A stretch of 9,432 nt of DNA, from contig JAATEU010000133.1 in the NCBI GenBank assembly GCA_015655565.1, positions 1 through 9,432 of the forward strand, read 5' to 3'. Position numbers and translations under genes: made by a program. Each line of letters starts with the position of its first letter. The first letter of the stretch is position 1. Shown here piece by piece: positions 1-6,985 of this stretch. Under the pieces are notes generated by a model that had not been told where the DNA came from, ran no database searches, and saw only the letters and a program-made list of their open reading frames with translations. The stretch comes from Clostridiales bacterium. Lineage in GTDB: Bacteria; Bacillota; Clostridia; Lachnospirales; Lachnospiraceae.

Positions 1-639
1 AACAGCGTTCCACCAGTCATTCCAATACCCGAGTCCGTAAAACAATCCCACCGTAGCTACAGCCGGAATTGTTAAGGGAAAATATATCTTTAATGCAATA
101 ACGATAGCATTAGCCCCGTCTATCGTAGCTGATTCCCTTAAAGAATCCGGCAGTGAACTCATAAAGTTCCGGACCAAAAACAGGTTGAAAGTATTAAATA
201 ACAGTCCCGGTATAATCAGGGCAAATATATTATTACGCAGATGAAGCATATCGCAGATCAAATACCATGGAACGATTCCTGTGCCGAATACCATGGGTAT
301 AAAAAAGTACATGCCAAGCACATTCCGGTATTTTACATTTTTATTTGCCAGCGTATATGCGGCAAGTCCTGTAATTACAATGGCTGTTAAGGTGCCCGCC
401 ACAGTTATGAAAATAGATATAAAATAACTCCGTATCACATCGGAACCGCCCTGAAATATGAGTTTATAGGCATAGAGTGATATTTTCTCAGGAAAAAAAC
501 TGTATCCATTCCGCATTATGGCTGTTTCATCCGTTATAGAAACCATGAGGGTCAATAACATGGGTAACAGGCAAATCAGTGCAAACAGTAAAATAACCCC
601 GCCTATGATAAAATTAGCCCAGGTAAACTTATTTTTCAT
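1..639 (-). CDS. Carbohydrate ABC transporter permease, YtcP/AraQ type (3' end beyond window)
   Basis: This is an inner-membrane subunit of a CUT1-type sugar or oligosaccharide importer, partner of the LplB-like permease encoded upstream. The frame is open for 213 codons from an ATG at 639 to the window edge, so the C-terminus is missing. The ATG follows an AAAGGGG-type ribosome site about 10 nt upstream. Visible parts are a first membrane helix at about residues 9-34, a helix at 72-95, one at 108-128 and one at 138-157. The cytoplasmic EAA-like coupling loop follows, reading RESATIDGAN at about 168-177, then FPLTIPA. The loop has ESA in place of the usual EAA, which is common in this subfamily. 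The substrate cannot be read from the sequence. A solute-binding lipoprotein gene would be expected further left. The family call is firm. Confidence 0.93.
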   Translation of the reverse strand, partial: MKNKFTWANFIIGGVILLFALICLLPMLLTLMVSITDETAIMRNGYSFFPEKISLYAYKLIFQGGSDVIRSYFISIFITVAGTLTAIVITGLAAYTLANKNVKYRNVLGMYFFIPMVFGTGIVPWYLICDMLHLRNNIFALIIPGLLFNTFNLFLVRNFMSSLPDSLRESATIDGANAIVIALKIYFPLTIPAVATVGLFYGLGYWNDWWNAV

Positions 640-677
640 GTAAAAGGTCCCCTTTCCAATATAGTAATTCTGATTGT

Positions 678-771
678 CAGGATGTTTCATCCTGTATATC
701 GTATGTAGTAAAATCCCATTTTGGTGAAGCTGCATGATTTAAGCTTAGATTTGGTTACAAGGCTGCAGCTT
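678..771 (-). other. Intercistronic inverted repeats between the two permease genes
   Basis: The 169-bp gap between the permeases holds two inverted repeats. CAGGATG (678-684) pairs perfectly with CATCCTG (688-694) around a 3-nt loop, about 40 nt upstream of the second permease start. AAGCTGCA (727-734) pairs with TGCAGCTT (764-771) around a 29-nt spacer. No U-tract follows either on the minus strand, so they are not ordinary terminators. They may tune relative expression or mRNA stability between the two subunits. No ORF is seen in the gap. Confidence 0.4.
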
Positions 772-808
772 AGACAAATAAAATATGGTTAAACCGGCCT
801 GGAGCACC

Positions 809-1789
809 TTAATACAGCACACCTTCCGGATAAAATTTTCTTGTAAGCCAGTTAGAACCATATACCATTACAAACCCGATTCCCGACTGGAATAAACCAA
901 TTGCCGTTGATTGGGACATATCCCCTACCTGCCGCATGGAACGGAATATATAGGTATCTATAATATCCGTGGTTTTATACAGTGTACCGTTATCACCAAC
1001 CAGCGCATAAATCATGCCAAAATCACCATACATGATTTTTCCTAAGGATAATAATGTCATAATAATAATCGTGGGCATAATTAACGGCAGGGTAATCCGA
1101 AATACCTTCTGTAACCGGCCCGCACCGTCAATGGAAGCCGCCTCATATAAAGATTCATCAATACCTGTAATGGAAGCCAGAAAGACAATGGCACTCATAC
1201 CCGCACCTTTCCAGATCCGCATGAATACCAGGATAACCGGCCATACATCAGGTTTAGTATACCAGTTTACCGACTGTATACCTATTGATTTCAGACAGGT
1301 ATTAACGAGACCATACTCTGTGGAAAACAGACTGATTAAGATATAACTGACCATAATCCACGATATATAACTTGGAAACAGCATAACCGACTGAGTTGTC
1401 TTAACAAACCATTTACACCGTAATTCATTAAGCAAAAGAGCCAGTGCAACTGCCATGACCGTTCCTGTTAATATAAACAGAATATTCAAATTAATCGTAT
1501 TGAAAGTTACCCTGAACGCATTTTGTGATTGGAAAAAAAACTTAAAATTATCAAAGCCCACCCACTTAGCCCTGAAAATAATATCAAAAATCGAGTTATT
1601 CCTGTAATCATACCGCTGAAAAGCAATCAGCATATATGGATATGCCATGTAACTGAATATAAAAACATAAATAACTGCAGGTAATGCGATGATATAAGAA
1701 AACTTGTTCCTGACAATATCTTTAAACAGACTGTCTCTTTTCTTATCGGTACAATAAACCGCACTCTTAGCTGCTCCTTTCCTCTTCAA
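809..1789 (-). CDS. Carbohydrate ABC transporter permease, LplB type
   Basis: This 326-residue polytopic membrane protein is the first permease of a CUT1-type sugar importer (LplB family). It should pair with the permease encoded at 1-639 and take energy from an ATPase encoded elsewhere, as is usual in this group. Predicted helices lie at about residues 31-57, 101-121, 134-155, 185-207, 236-256 and 297-315. The EAA coupling loop is clear: EAASIDGAG at 216-224 followed by ITLPLIMP at 232-239. The length is normal for the family. The start is a TTG at 1789-1787. It is supported by a strong AGGAGG site (1800-1805) 10 nt upstream, and no in-frame ATG lies between them. A good promoter lies directly upstream, so this is probably the first gene of the operon. 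The transported sugar is unknown. Confidence 0.95.
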   Translation of the reverse strand: MKRKGAAKSAVYCTDKKRDSLFKDIVRNKFSYIIALPAVIYVFIFSYMAYPYMLIAFQRYDYRNNSIFDIIFRAKWVGFDNFKFFFQSQNAFRVTFNTINLNILFILTGTVMAVALALLLNELRCKWFVKTTQSVMLFPSYISWIMVSYILISLFSTEYGLVNTCLKSIGIQSVNWYTKPDVWPVILVFMRIWKGAGMSAIVFLASITGIDESLYEAASIDGAGRLQKVFRITLPLIMPTIIIMTLLSLGKIMYGDFGMIYALVGDNGTLYKTTDIIDTYIFRSMRQVGDMSQSTAIGLFQSGIGFVMVYGSNWLTRKFYPEGVLY

Positions 1790-1824
1790 AACCTTAACAC
1801 CTCCTCTTGCTTTCTTATGCTTTC

Positions 1825-1853
1825 ATTTTAGTTTGCATTTCATAGAGTGTAAA
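1825..1853 (-). promoter_or_regulatory. Sigma-A-type promoter of the ABC transporter operon
   Basis: On the minus strand TTTACA (1848-1853) and TAAAAT (1825-1830) are separated by exactly 17 bp, each one mismatch from consensus. Transcription should start near 1818, leaving a leader of about 30 nt that contains the AGGAGG site of the permease gene. The fit of hexamers, spacing and gene distance makes this the best promoter in the window. Confidence 0.7.
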
Positions 1854-1872
1854 CTGATAAGAAATAGTTCTA

Positions 1873-1905
1873 TGCTTTGAAAAATAGAAATTCTTGCTTT
1901 GAAAA
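1873..1905. repeat. Two 11-bp direct repeats, probable activator site
   Basis: TGCTTTGAAAA occurs at 1873-1883 and again at 1895-1905, a period of 22 bp or two helical turns. Relative to the predicted start near 1818 the copies sit at about -55 to -65 and -77 to -87, upstream of the -35 box. Head-to-tail sites on one DNA face at this distance are typical of AraC-family activators, which often control LplB/YtcP transporters through YesN-type response regulators. The identity of the regulator is inference. The AT-rich flank also holds a 14-bp perfect palindrome at 1936-1949 of unknown meaning. Confidence 0.45.
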
Positions 1906-2029
1906 TCAGATTTTCTTTTTAAAAATCAGCAAAAATGAAAAATTTTTCACGATTTCCCATGCTTTTTACATTATCGCTGTCAGGTATTTCTTAACTTCTT
2001 AGTTTTTTTATATTTTTCTTATATTTCAA

Positions 2030-2294
2030 CTATTGCTGAATAAAGATTCTGCAAAGTAGAATTGCCGTGCCTCTTGCAGGCACGTAGTGCATCTTCCATA
2101 CCGCAAGCGTGCACATCCAGAGGGCCACGTTTTTTATGCAATAGGACGCAATTTCCAATTGCATAAAAAAGAGTCTGGCCTGCCAGACACTGGCGCTGAC
2201 GCGCTGTCACTTCAGTGACAATCTTTCTCTTGCGCGTCATGCGCCTCCTCTGAGCCGCGTTTTCTTGATTTATAAGATGCAATTTCCTATAAAT
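2030..2294 (-). ncRNA. Putative multi-hairpin structured RNA or dispersed repeat element
   Basis: This roughly 265-bp block is richer in GC than its surroundings and is packed with perfect stems. The stems are: CTA/TAG, TTGC/GCAA and GAAT/ATTC stacked at 2030-2059; a 7-bp stem at 2066-2084; GTGCA/TGCAC at 2087-2114; a 13-bp stem with arms 2130-2142 and 2158-2170; a 6-bp stem with tetraloop at 2173-2188; a nested hairpin at 2192-2245 whose outer 13-bp stem has one bulged base and encloses a 6-bp stem-loop; and a 7-bp stem at 2268-2294. A 95-codon frame runs across it (2019-2306, minus), but its product is low-complexity and basic, matches no domain I know and follows the stems, so I do not call a protein. 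Strand is not proven, because the stems are Watson-Crick; purine-rich loops favour minus. It resembles, from memory and unverified, intergenic repeats in Lachnospiraceae that yield spurious hypothetical proteins. It matches no RNA class I can name. Confidence 0.5.
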
Positions 2295-2327
2295 TAAAAA
2301 TAGCACCCATATAAAGCATAGGCGCTA
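2291..2327 (-). terminator. Rho-independent terminator of the LRR-VWA-MoxR operon
   Basis: On the minus strand a hairpin at 2327-2301 has 10 consecutive pairs (TAGCGCCTAT with ATGGGTGCTA) around a 7-nt loop, followed at once by TTTTTAATTT (2300-2291). Two of the pairs are G-U wobbles that exist only in minus-strand RNA, which fixes the direction. It lies about 140 nt past the ATPase stop codon and touches the structured element at 2030-2294, whose first stem overlaps the U-tract. Confidence 0.7.
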
Positions 2328-2469
2328 AAACTAAAGTCAGATATAATACCTGAATATCAATACATGATTTATTATCTAAATTAATTTATCCTCAATATTA
2401 TTGAGAAACAGCTACAACTTCTGCAATAAGTAATTTAACTTTCAAAAATCTGATAGTAAATGATCCGAT

Positions 2470-3978
2470 TCATAACTTATCAATTTCTTTTAATATATCC
2501 TTATGTCTTTCTTCAAATAACAAACTACGGTTGTATTTCGTGTACATCTCACTGCCATTTTCTCCGATAAATTTCGAACTATAAAAATTCACGGTAAGTT
2601 CAGTTACAAAAACAACCATCTCCTGACTTTCGCCAAAAGCAGTTTCCATAAATTCAAAAACATGTTCCAAAGCTTCCGAAGCAGTTGACATCATTTCCTT
2701 ACGTCTTAAGGTTTCCTTCTCAAAAAGCAGTTTTACTAAGTCAAAAGCTATTTGAGGATCTTCCACGTCTTTTTCCCTTAGTTCGTTCGCATACTTTTCC
2801 AAGCTGCTTCGTATCCGGCCCGATATCGTAACTTCTGTTTTGCCGGACTGCCCGCTCTCTATTATGTTATTAAGCTTCTCTTCTTCACTTTTTATCAAAT
2901 TCTTAAGACTCTCCCCGGGAAGCATTGCACCCGGCTCAAATATCTGCTGCTTCCAAATTTTTAGATATGCAAACATTCTGTCTACATATAAATCCATAAA
3001 GTAAACTTCTTTAAATTTATCATTTAACCTGCTAAGAAGAAGACCGATTATATTAAGTTTCTCATCAAAAGAAGCACGTTCAATCTTTATAACTGCATTT
3101 TGTGTGATATTTCCTTTTAGTATTTTATCTATGGAATATACTTCTTTGTATTTATTATATAATTCATAATAATTTGCAAAATCTCTGGCAATGACATTAT
3201 ACTGAATGTATTGGATTATTAAATCTTCGGTTATCGGTAAAGAAAGCTCCTCACAGGTTATAAGCATTTCCGAAAGATCTTCCCAGCCTCTGGCCGTGGC
3301 AAAAAAAGTACCGTCAGGTGTTATTTCCACACGATAAAAATTTTCCTTCCGAATATCCAGATAAGAAATAACGGCTCCATGAATCCCTTGTTTATAAGCA
3401 TATTCCTTCCAGACATTTAAGTCCGGTTCTATGGTTATTTTCCTCATCCTGTCAAGGGTTACGGTATCAAAATCACGTACAGAACGATTGTATTCCGGAG
3501 GGTTTCCGGCTGTTATTATAATCCATCCTTTTGGTATCCTCCTGTTTCCAAAGGACTTATACTGCAAAAATTGAAGCATGGTAGGTGCTAAGGTTTCTGA
3601 CACACAGTTTATCTCATCAATAAACAGGATACCCTCCTTTAATCCCGTATATTCTATTTTATCATAAACGGCTGCAATGATTTCACTCATGGTATATTCC
3701 GTTACGGAGTATTCCTTCCCGCCGTATTCTTTTTTCCGTATGAAAGGAAGACCAACTGCACTTTGTCTGGTATGATGGGTAATAGTATAGGACACTAAAG
3801 CTACCTTGCATTCCCCTGCGACCTGCTCCATTATCTGGGTTTTTCCAACACCCGGAGGGCCAATCAGCAGAATCGGCCTTTGTCTTAAATAAGGAATACG
3901 GTAATTGCCAAATTCATCTTTTGCAAGATAGGCTTTAACGGTATTTATAATCTCTTCTTTTGCACGTTTAATATTCAT
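2470..3978 (-). CDS. MoxR-like AAA+ ATPase
   Basis: This cytoplasmic AAA+ ATPase of the MoxR class should use ATP hydrolysis to remodel a protein target together with the VWA protein encoded just upstream. In the 502-residue product, Walker A is GPPGVGKT (40-47), Walker B is ILFIDE (117-122), sensor 1 is the N of TAGN (159), an arginine-finger-like R lies in TLDRM (177), and a sensor-2-like R lies in ATARGWEDLS (230). A mostly helical C-terminal half of about 270 residues has no motif I recognise. I chose the ATG at 3978 because AGGAAGG lies about 9 nt upstream. A tandem ATG at 4005/4002 would add 9 residues. With this start the gene overlaps the end of the VWA gene by 11 nt, which implies translational coupling. 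It is the last gene before the terminator at 2291-2327. Confidence 0.93.
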   Translation of the reverse strand: MNIKRAKEEIINTVKAYLAKDEFGNYRIPYLRQRPILLIGPPGVGKTQIMEQVAGECKVALVSYTITHHTRQSAVGLPFIRKKEYGGKEYSVTEYTMSEIIAAVYDKIEYTGLKEGILFIDEINCVSETLAPTMLQFLQYKSFGNRRIPKGWIIITAGNPPEYNRSVRDFDTVTLDRMRKITIEPDLNVWKEYAYKQGIHGAVISYLDIRKENFYRVEITPDGTFFATARGWEDLSEMLITCEELSLPITEDLIIQYIQYNVIARDFANYYELYNKYKEVYSIDKILKGNITQNAVIKIERASFDEKLNIIGLLLSRLNDKFKEVYFMDLYVDRMFAYLKIWKQQIFEPGAMLPGESLKNLIKSEEEKLNNIIESGQSGKTEVTISGRIRSSLEKYANELREKDVEDPQIAFDLVKLLFEKETLRRKEMMSTASEALEHVFEFMETAFGESQEMVVFVTELTVNFYSSKFIGENGSEMYTKYNRSLLFEERHKDILKEIDKL

Positions 3979-5347
3979 AATTTGCTTCCTTCCTGTTGTC
4001 ATCATCCTTTAAGTTTATTAAATCAGGTTTACCTTTTCTTTTTCCCTGCCCTAAATCCTCCGGTTCAATTATCAGCTTCATGGCCCAGGGCGGAACAAAA
4101 ACATCCTCATAATTTTCCCTTAAGAAAGCAAATGCGGTATCGTAGGGTGGTTTTACTTTTGGGAAAGTACCCTGACCGTCCGTAAAATAAACAAGTCCCC
4201 GAAGGCTTCTGAAAACTCTTTGTTTCATCAGCTGATTTACATAATCAAAAACAGGACGAAAATCCGTCCCGCCATTACCGATTAATTCAAAATGTTCCAT
4301 GTATTCTTTCAATTCTTCCTGACTGGTGATTTTCCGGTCAGAACGTATTTTATCATCACATTGAATAACATGTATATTTATTTTCCGAAAGTAACTTTCG
4401 GTTTCTTTTAAAATCGTATAAGTCTGTTCCAAAAATTCCCTGACCAGCTCACCGGAGCAGGAAAGGGAAGTATCGATTGCTATAACAATCTCTTCAATTT
4501 TTTTTGTTTCTTTGGTTTCCTGGAGTTCAATCAAAGGCATGTTGCCATAAAGCTGCAATCCATAAGAATACAGGACGATATCATAAGAATCAATATCCGG
4601 TACGGATTCTTCTCTGATAACGGCAAATTTTTTTAAAAAACTCCTGTAATCATATTTTTTACGGTTCTCTACCCTTACCTCATCCTTAAGTGTCTCTAAA
4701 TTTGAGGCTTCTTCCTTCGAAAAAGTTTCCATTTCCGTCTGCATCTTTTCACTGATATCTTTCCACTTTTGTTCCGGGGATTCCATACCTGGATTCGGTT
4801 TTTGATCACTATTCGGCCAAAGGGAATGGTCATCCCTTCGAAACTCTGACTCCAGCTGTTCCTGTTCCATGGGAACCATGTCAAGGTCTAAGAGTAAACC
4901 ATATATTTTTTCAGCGGTGGGAACCTTAAACTTATTCTTAAGATTTTCATAAAATACCCGGCGGAACCTGGTGGCGGGATATCTGACACAGCGATAGTTT
5001 ATTCCGTCAATAATATACTCCATGGCAATGTCACAAGCAAGATCCCAAATCGGTTTATTCTCCCTGTGGGGTTTAAAAAGATGCCTGAAAATACAATGAA
5101 GAACTACATGCAGATAGGTTCTGTTTATAAGTATCGGATTGTCTTTAAAACAATCAATCAATACTTCCGGGTCGTATAATAACCTTATTCCATCCGTACC
5201 TAAAAGTTTTGTTCCGGGTCTGTTTTCATATGATAAACTGCTTAAGGGAAGATTTAAAAACCGCATATACAGACACAGTTCTGACCTTGCCCCTGTCAAA
5301 ATTGTCTCTCCTATTTTTTGCAGTTGTGTTTCTCTATCTTCTGCCAT
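3968..5347 (-). CDS. DUF2201-type protein: metallopeptidase-like N-terminal domain and VWA-like C-terminal domain
   Basis: This 459-residue soluble protein is the usual partner of a MoxR-like ATPase. The N-terminal part (about 10-150) matches the putative metallopeptidase domain: a helix with HVVLHCIFRH (H80, H84, H89), then WDLACDIAMEYIIDG (101-115). The position that is normally the catalytic Glu of HExxH is Val81, so peptidase activity is doubtful. A charged, low-complexity linker covers about 160-230. The C-terminal VWA-like domain (about 285-410) has a complete-looking MIDAS: DTSLS (292-296), T361 in GGTDF and D390 in YFTDGQG. It should bind a divalent metal and a protein ligand. The ATG at 5347 has GAGG about 6 nt upstream. 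The gene is the middle one of the operon, 98 bp after the LRR gene and overlapping the ATPase gene. The arrangement is analogous to RavA/ViaA, though this is not the same family. Confidence 0.9.
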   Translation of the reverse strand: MAEDRETQLQKIGETILTGARSELCLYMRFLNLPLSSLSYENRPGTKLLGTDGIRLLYDPEVLIDCFKDNPILINRTYLHVVLHCIFRHLFKPHRENKPIWDLACDIAMEYIIDGINYRCVRYPATRFRRVFYENLKNKFKVPTAEKIYGLLLDLDMVPMEQEQLESEFRRDDHSLWPNSDQKPNPGMESPEQKWKDISEKMQTEMETFSKEEASNLETLKDEVRVENRKKYDYRSFLKKFAVIREESVPDIDSYDIVLYSYGLQLYGNMPLIELQETKETKKIEEIVIAIDTSLSCSGELVREFLEQTYTILKETESYFRKINIHVIQCDDKIRSDRKITSQEELKEYMEHFELIGNGGTDFRPVFDYVNQLMKQRVFRSLRGLVYFTDGQGTFPKVKPPYDTAFAFLRENYEDVFVPPWAMKLIIEPEDLGQGKRKGKPDLINLKDDDNRKEANYEY

Positions 5348-5372
5348 AACAAACCTCTTTCTGAAAACGGGA

Positions 5373-5410
5373 AATATAGAATGTATTTCCTGCGGAATCC
5401 ATTCTATATT
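5373..5410 (-). other. Intercistronic hairpin between LRR and VWA genes
   Basis: An 11-bp perfect inverted repeat (AATATAGAATG at 5373-5383, CATTCTATATT at 5400-5410) encloses a second 4-bp stem TTCC/GGAA (5387-5390 with 5394-5397) and a 3-nt loop. It sits in the 98-bp gap, ending 25 nt before the VWA start codon. The sequence after it on the minus strand, TCCCGTTTTC, is a poor U-tract, so partial attenuation or mRNA processing is likelier than full termination. Confidence 0.5.
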
Positions 5411-5445
5411 GTAGATATTGGCATAACCAATTTTTCTTTCCTTCT

Positions 5446-6441
5446 TTATAACTCAAATTTCTTTTCCCTTGGCGGATAATAATGCAGCCGTTCCTGTAAT
5501 AAAATCCCGGCCCATTCCTTGCGTTCAGTCCTGACAGCTTCCTCCTGGGCATCCGAAAAATTTTTCTCAGTCATTACTCCAAGCCCTACTAAAAAGATAA
5601 GTCCTTTTGTATTATCCAGTGAAATCATTAATTTAACTGCTTTTTCAATGTGTAAGGCTATGAAATCCAAATACTGCTTTTTCATACTTTCACTCAATTT
5701 ATACGGATATTGTAACCTTAAAAAAGCAATATTCAGAGCCGTTTCATGAACAATTTGAATTTCTGCTGACTGAAAGACCATATCATATGCCATTACATTC
5801 AGCATTCCTTGTTCAAAGCACTGACGGTAGCGATAGCCTGCGCCATATAATAAATTCTGAAAAACACGTGCCGATATATTTTCAATAGACTCCTCATAAT
5901 ACTCAGGAAAAATGAATACTCCTTTTTCATCCTTACAGGTAAATGTTATGCATAATTCACTTGTGAGTTCTGTTAAAATGCCTTTTGCACTGGTCAAGTC
6001 ATCCGGTGCTGCTTTTATATTAATTAAGGTAAGCTTTTCACAGTTCATAAAAGCACCGTTTTCTATCCGGATTCCGCCTCCCGACATATTTACCCCAGCC
6101 AGCTCCATGCAATTATAAAAAGCATATTCATCAATTATTTCTATACTCTCCGGTAAAGTAATCTCTTGTAATCTCCGACCATAAATATACTCTTTCTGAC
6201 TGCCGGGAACTTTTATTCCCGGAACCTTATAGGTAAGAACTTCTGAACTTTTTGAAAGCATATTTAAACCTTTCCCGGGATCTGAGAAAGCATAGGCTCC
6301 GATTTTTTTAACGGGACATCCGTTAATTCCCGCCGGTAAGGTCACTGTTGTTCCATAACCCTTACAAGAGAGTATGGTAATTCCGCCTTTTATCAAGATA
6401 TATTGTATATGTAATTCAAGATTGGTATTCTCCTGCTGCAA
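5446..6441 (-). CDS. BspA-like leucine-rich repeat (LRR_5) protein
   Basis: This is the first gene of the LRR-VWA-MoxR operon. With the start chosen here the product is 331 residues. The N-terminal third (about 29-142) contains degenerate BspA/LRR_5 repeats: VTLPAGINGCPVKKIGAYAF, then LQEITLPESIEIIDEYAFYN, then IRIENGAFMNCEKLTLINI. These repeats form a curved protein-binding surface. The rest (about 176-331) is helical and unassigned. No signal peptide or membrane segment is seen, so the protein is probably cytoplasmic, unlike secreted BspA proteins. There is no ATG near the N-terminus. I chose the TTG at 6441, which has AAAGG 9 nt upstream. The TTG at 6483 would give 345 residues but has no ribosome site. 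A role as target-recognition partner of the VWA/ATPase pair is inferred from the operon only. Confidence 0.85.
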   Translation of the reverse strand: MQQENTNLELHIQYILIKGGITILSCKGYGTTVTLPAGINGCPVKKIGAYAFSDPGKGLNMLSKSSEVLTYKVPGIKVPGSQKEYIYGRRLQEITLPESIEIIDEYAFYNCMELAGVNMSGGGIRIENGAFMNCEKLTLINIKAAPDDLTSAKGILTELTSELCITFTCKDEKGVFIFPEYYEESIENISARVFQNLLYGAGYRYRQCFEQGMLNVMAYDMVFQSAEIQIVHETALNIAFLRLQYPYKLSESMKKQYLDFIALHIEKAVKLMISLDNTKGLIFLVGLGVMTEKNFSDAQEEAVRTERKEWAGILLQERLHYYPPREKKFEL

Positions 6442-6550
6442 TTCGGTTTTCCTTTCAAAATCGTTAAGAAGGTGAGACGTCAAATCAATGATTAAAATTT
6501 TATATAACTTTTAAGTTAATATTCTTATTAAGCTTAAAGCCATCCACATT

Positions 6551-6627
6551 AGATCATGAACTAAAAGCGTGTTCATGATCTTGTTACTCCAATCGGAATC
6601 TGCAAGCAAGTTTGCAATTCCTCATTT
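6551..6627 (-). ncRNA. Structured 5' leader or small RNA upstream of the LRR operon
   Basis: Between the extended -10 promoter and the LRR gene, minus-strand RNA would fold into two strong hairpins. The first (6621-6595) pairs GGAAT then TGCAA with TTGCA then ATTCC, 10 bp with one bulged G and a 6-nt loop. The second (6581-6551) is an 11-bp perfect stem, AGATCATGAAC with GTTCATGATCT, and a 9-nt loop. They are joined by a short purine-rich linker. No U-tract follows, so this is not a clear terminator. It could be a regulatory leader, a small RNA or the end of a dispersed repeat. I cannot match it to a known riboswitch. Confidence 0.4.
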
Positions 6628-6633
6628 CGTTTC

Positions 6634-6662
6634 ATTATATCATAGGTAAAAATAAAAGACCA
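6634..6662 (-). promoter_or_regulatory. Extended -10 promoter upstream of the LRR operon
   Basis: The minus strand reads TGATATAAT (6642-6634), a perfect TATAAT with the TGN extension. The -35 region, around 6657-6662, is poor (TGGTCT), which an extended -10 can compensate. Transcription would begin near 6627, immediately before the hairpins at 6621-6551, giving a leader of about 185 nt to the TTG at 6441. A second AT-rich stretch (TATATAAAAT near 6495-6505) is a weaker alternative. Confidence 0.5.
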
Positions 6663-6722
6663 TAATATTGTACCAACCATTCACGACAAACACATGAATG
6701 AACATCTTATGAACACTGAACT

Positions 6723-6956
6723 TTCCGGTATGACATAAAGGGAAAGCAGCTTCTCAAATCACTGGAAAAGTATTATGTTGTGGATATCGGCCTGCGGCAT
6801 CTCCTTCTCAGTGACAGTAACAGGGATATCGGTCCTATTTTGGAAAACATCGTATATCTGAAGTTGATTCGCAGGGGCCATACCGGGCATATCGGCAAAG
6901 TCGGCGACAAGGCGATTGATTTTGTTGCTACGGTGGGTGATAACCGGGCGGATTGG
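6723..6956 (+). pseudogene. Fragment of a DUF4143-type ATP-binding protein gene
   Basis: The plus-strand frame reads FRYDIKGKQLL, then KYYVVDIGLRHLLL, then GPILENIVYLKLIRRG, then IGKVGDKAIDFVA. This order is the typical C-terminal DUF4143 region of a widespread AAA ATPase family (often just called ATP-binding protein), with the LENxVYxxLxRRG helix and the nuclease-like xDFVA end. The Walker A half is missing, a stop lies at 6717-6719 just before the homology, and the frame loses family resemblance after about 6955. It lacks a start and is clearly a relic. An open frame with a GTG at 6780 exists, but it begins in the middle of the domain and is not credible as a gene. Confidence 0.7.
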
Positions 6957-6985
6957 CAAAGATCACGTATAATCCCTTCGCAAAA

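Noticed and set aside
1014..1346. Plus-strand ORF of 110 codons
   Set aside because: Lies wholly antisense to the LplB-like permease gene, whose motifs are unambiguous.
2019..2306. 95-codon minus-strand ORF as a protein gene
   Set aside because: It coincides with a run of strong hairpins, has no recognisable domain and no convincing ribosome site, and its start lies inside a terminator stem. Treated as part of a structured element.
2391..2405. CTCAAT/ATTGAG hairpin as the operon terminator
   Set aside because: Only 6 bp, AT-rich and not followed by a U-tract; the hairpin at 2301-2327 is much better.
5139..6118. Several plus-strand ORFs (5139-5414, 5519-5749, 5912-6118)
   Set aside because: All are antisense shadows of the VWA and LRR genes, without ribosome sites or domains.
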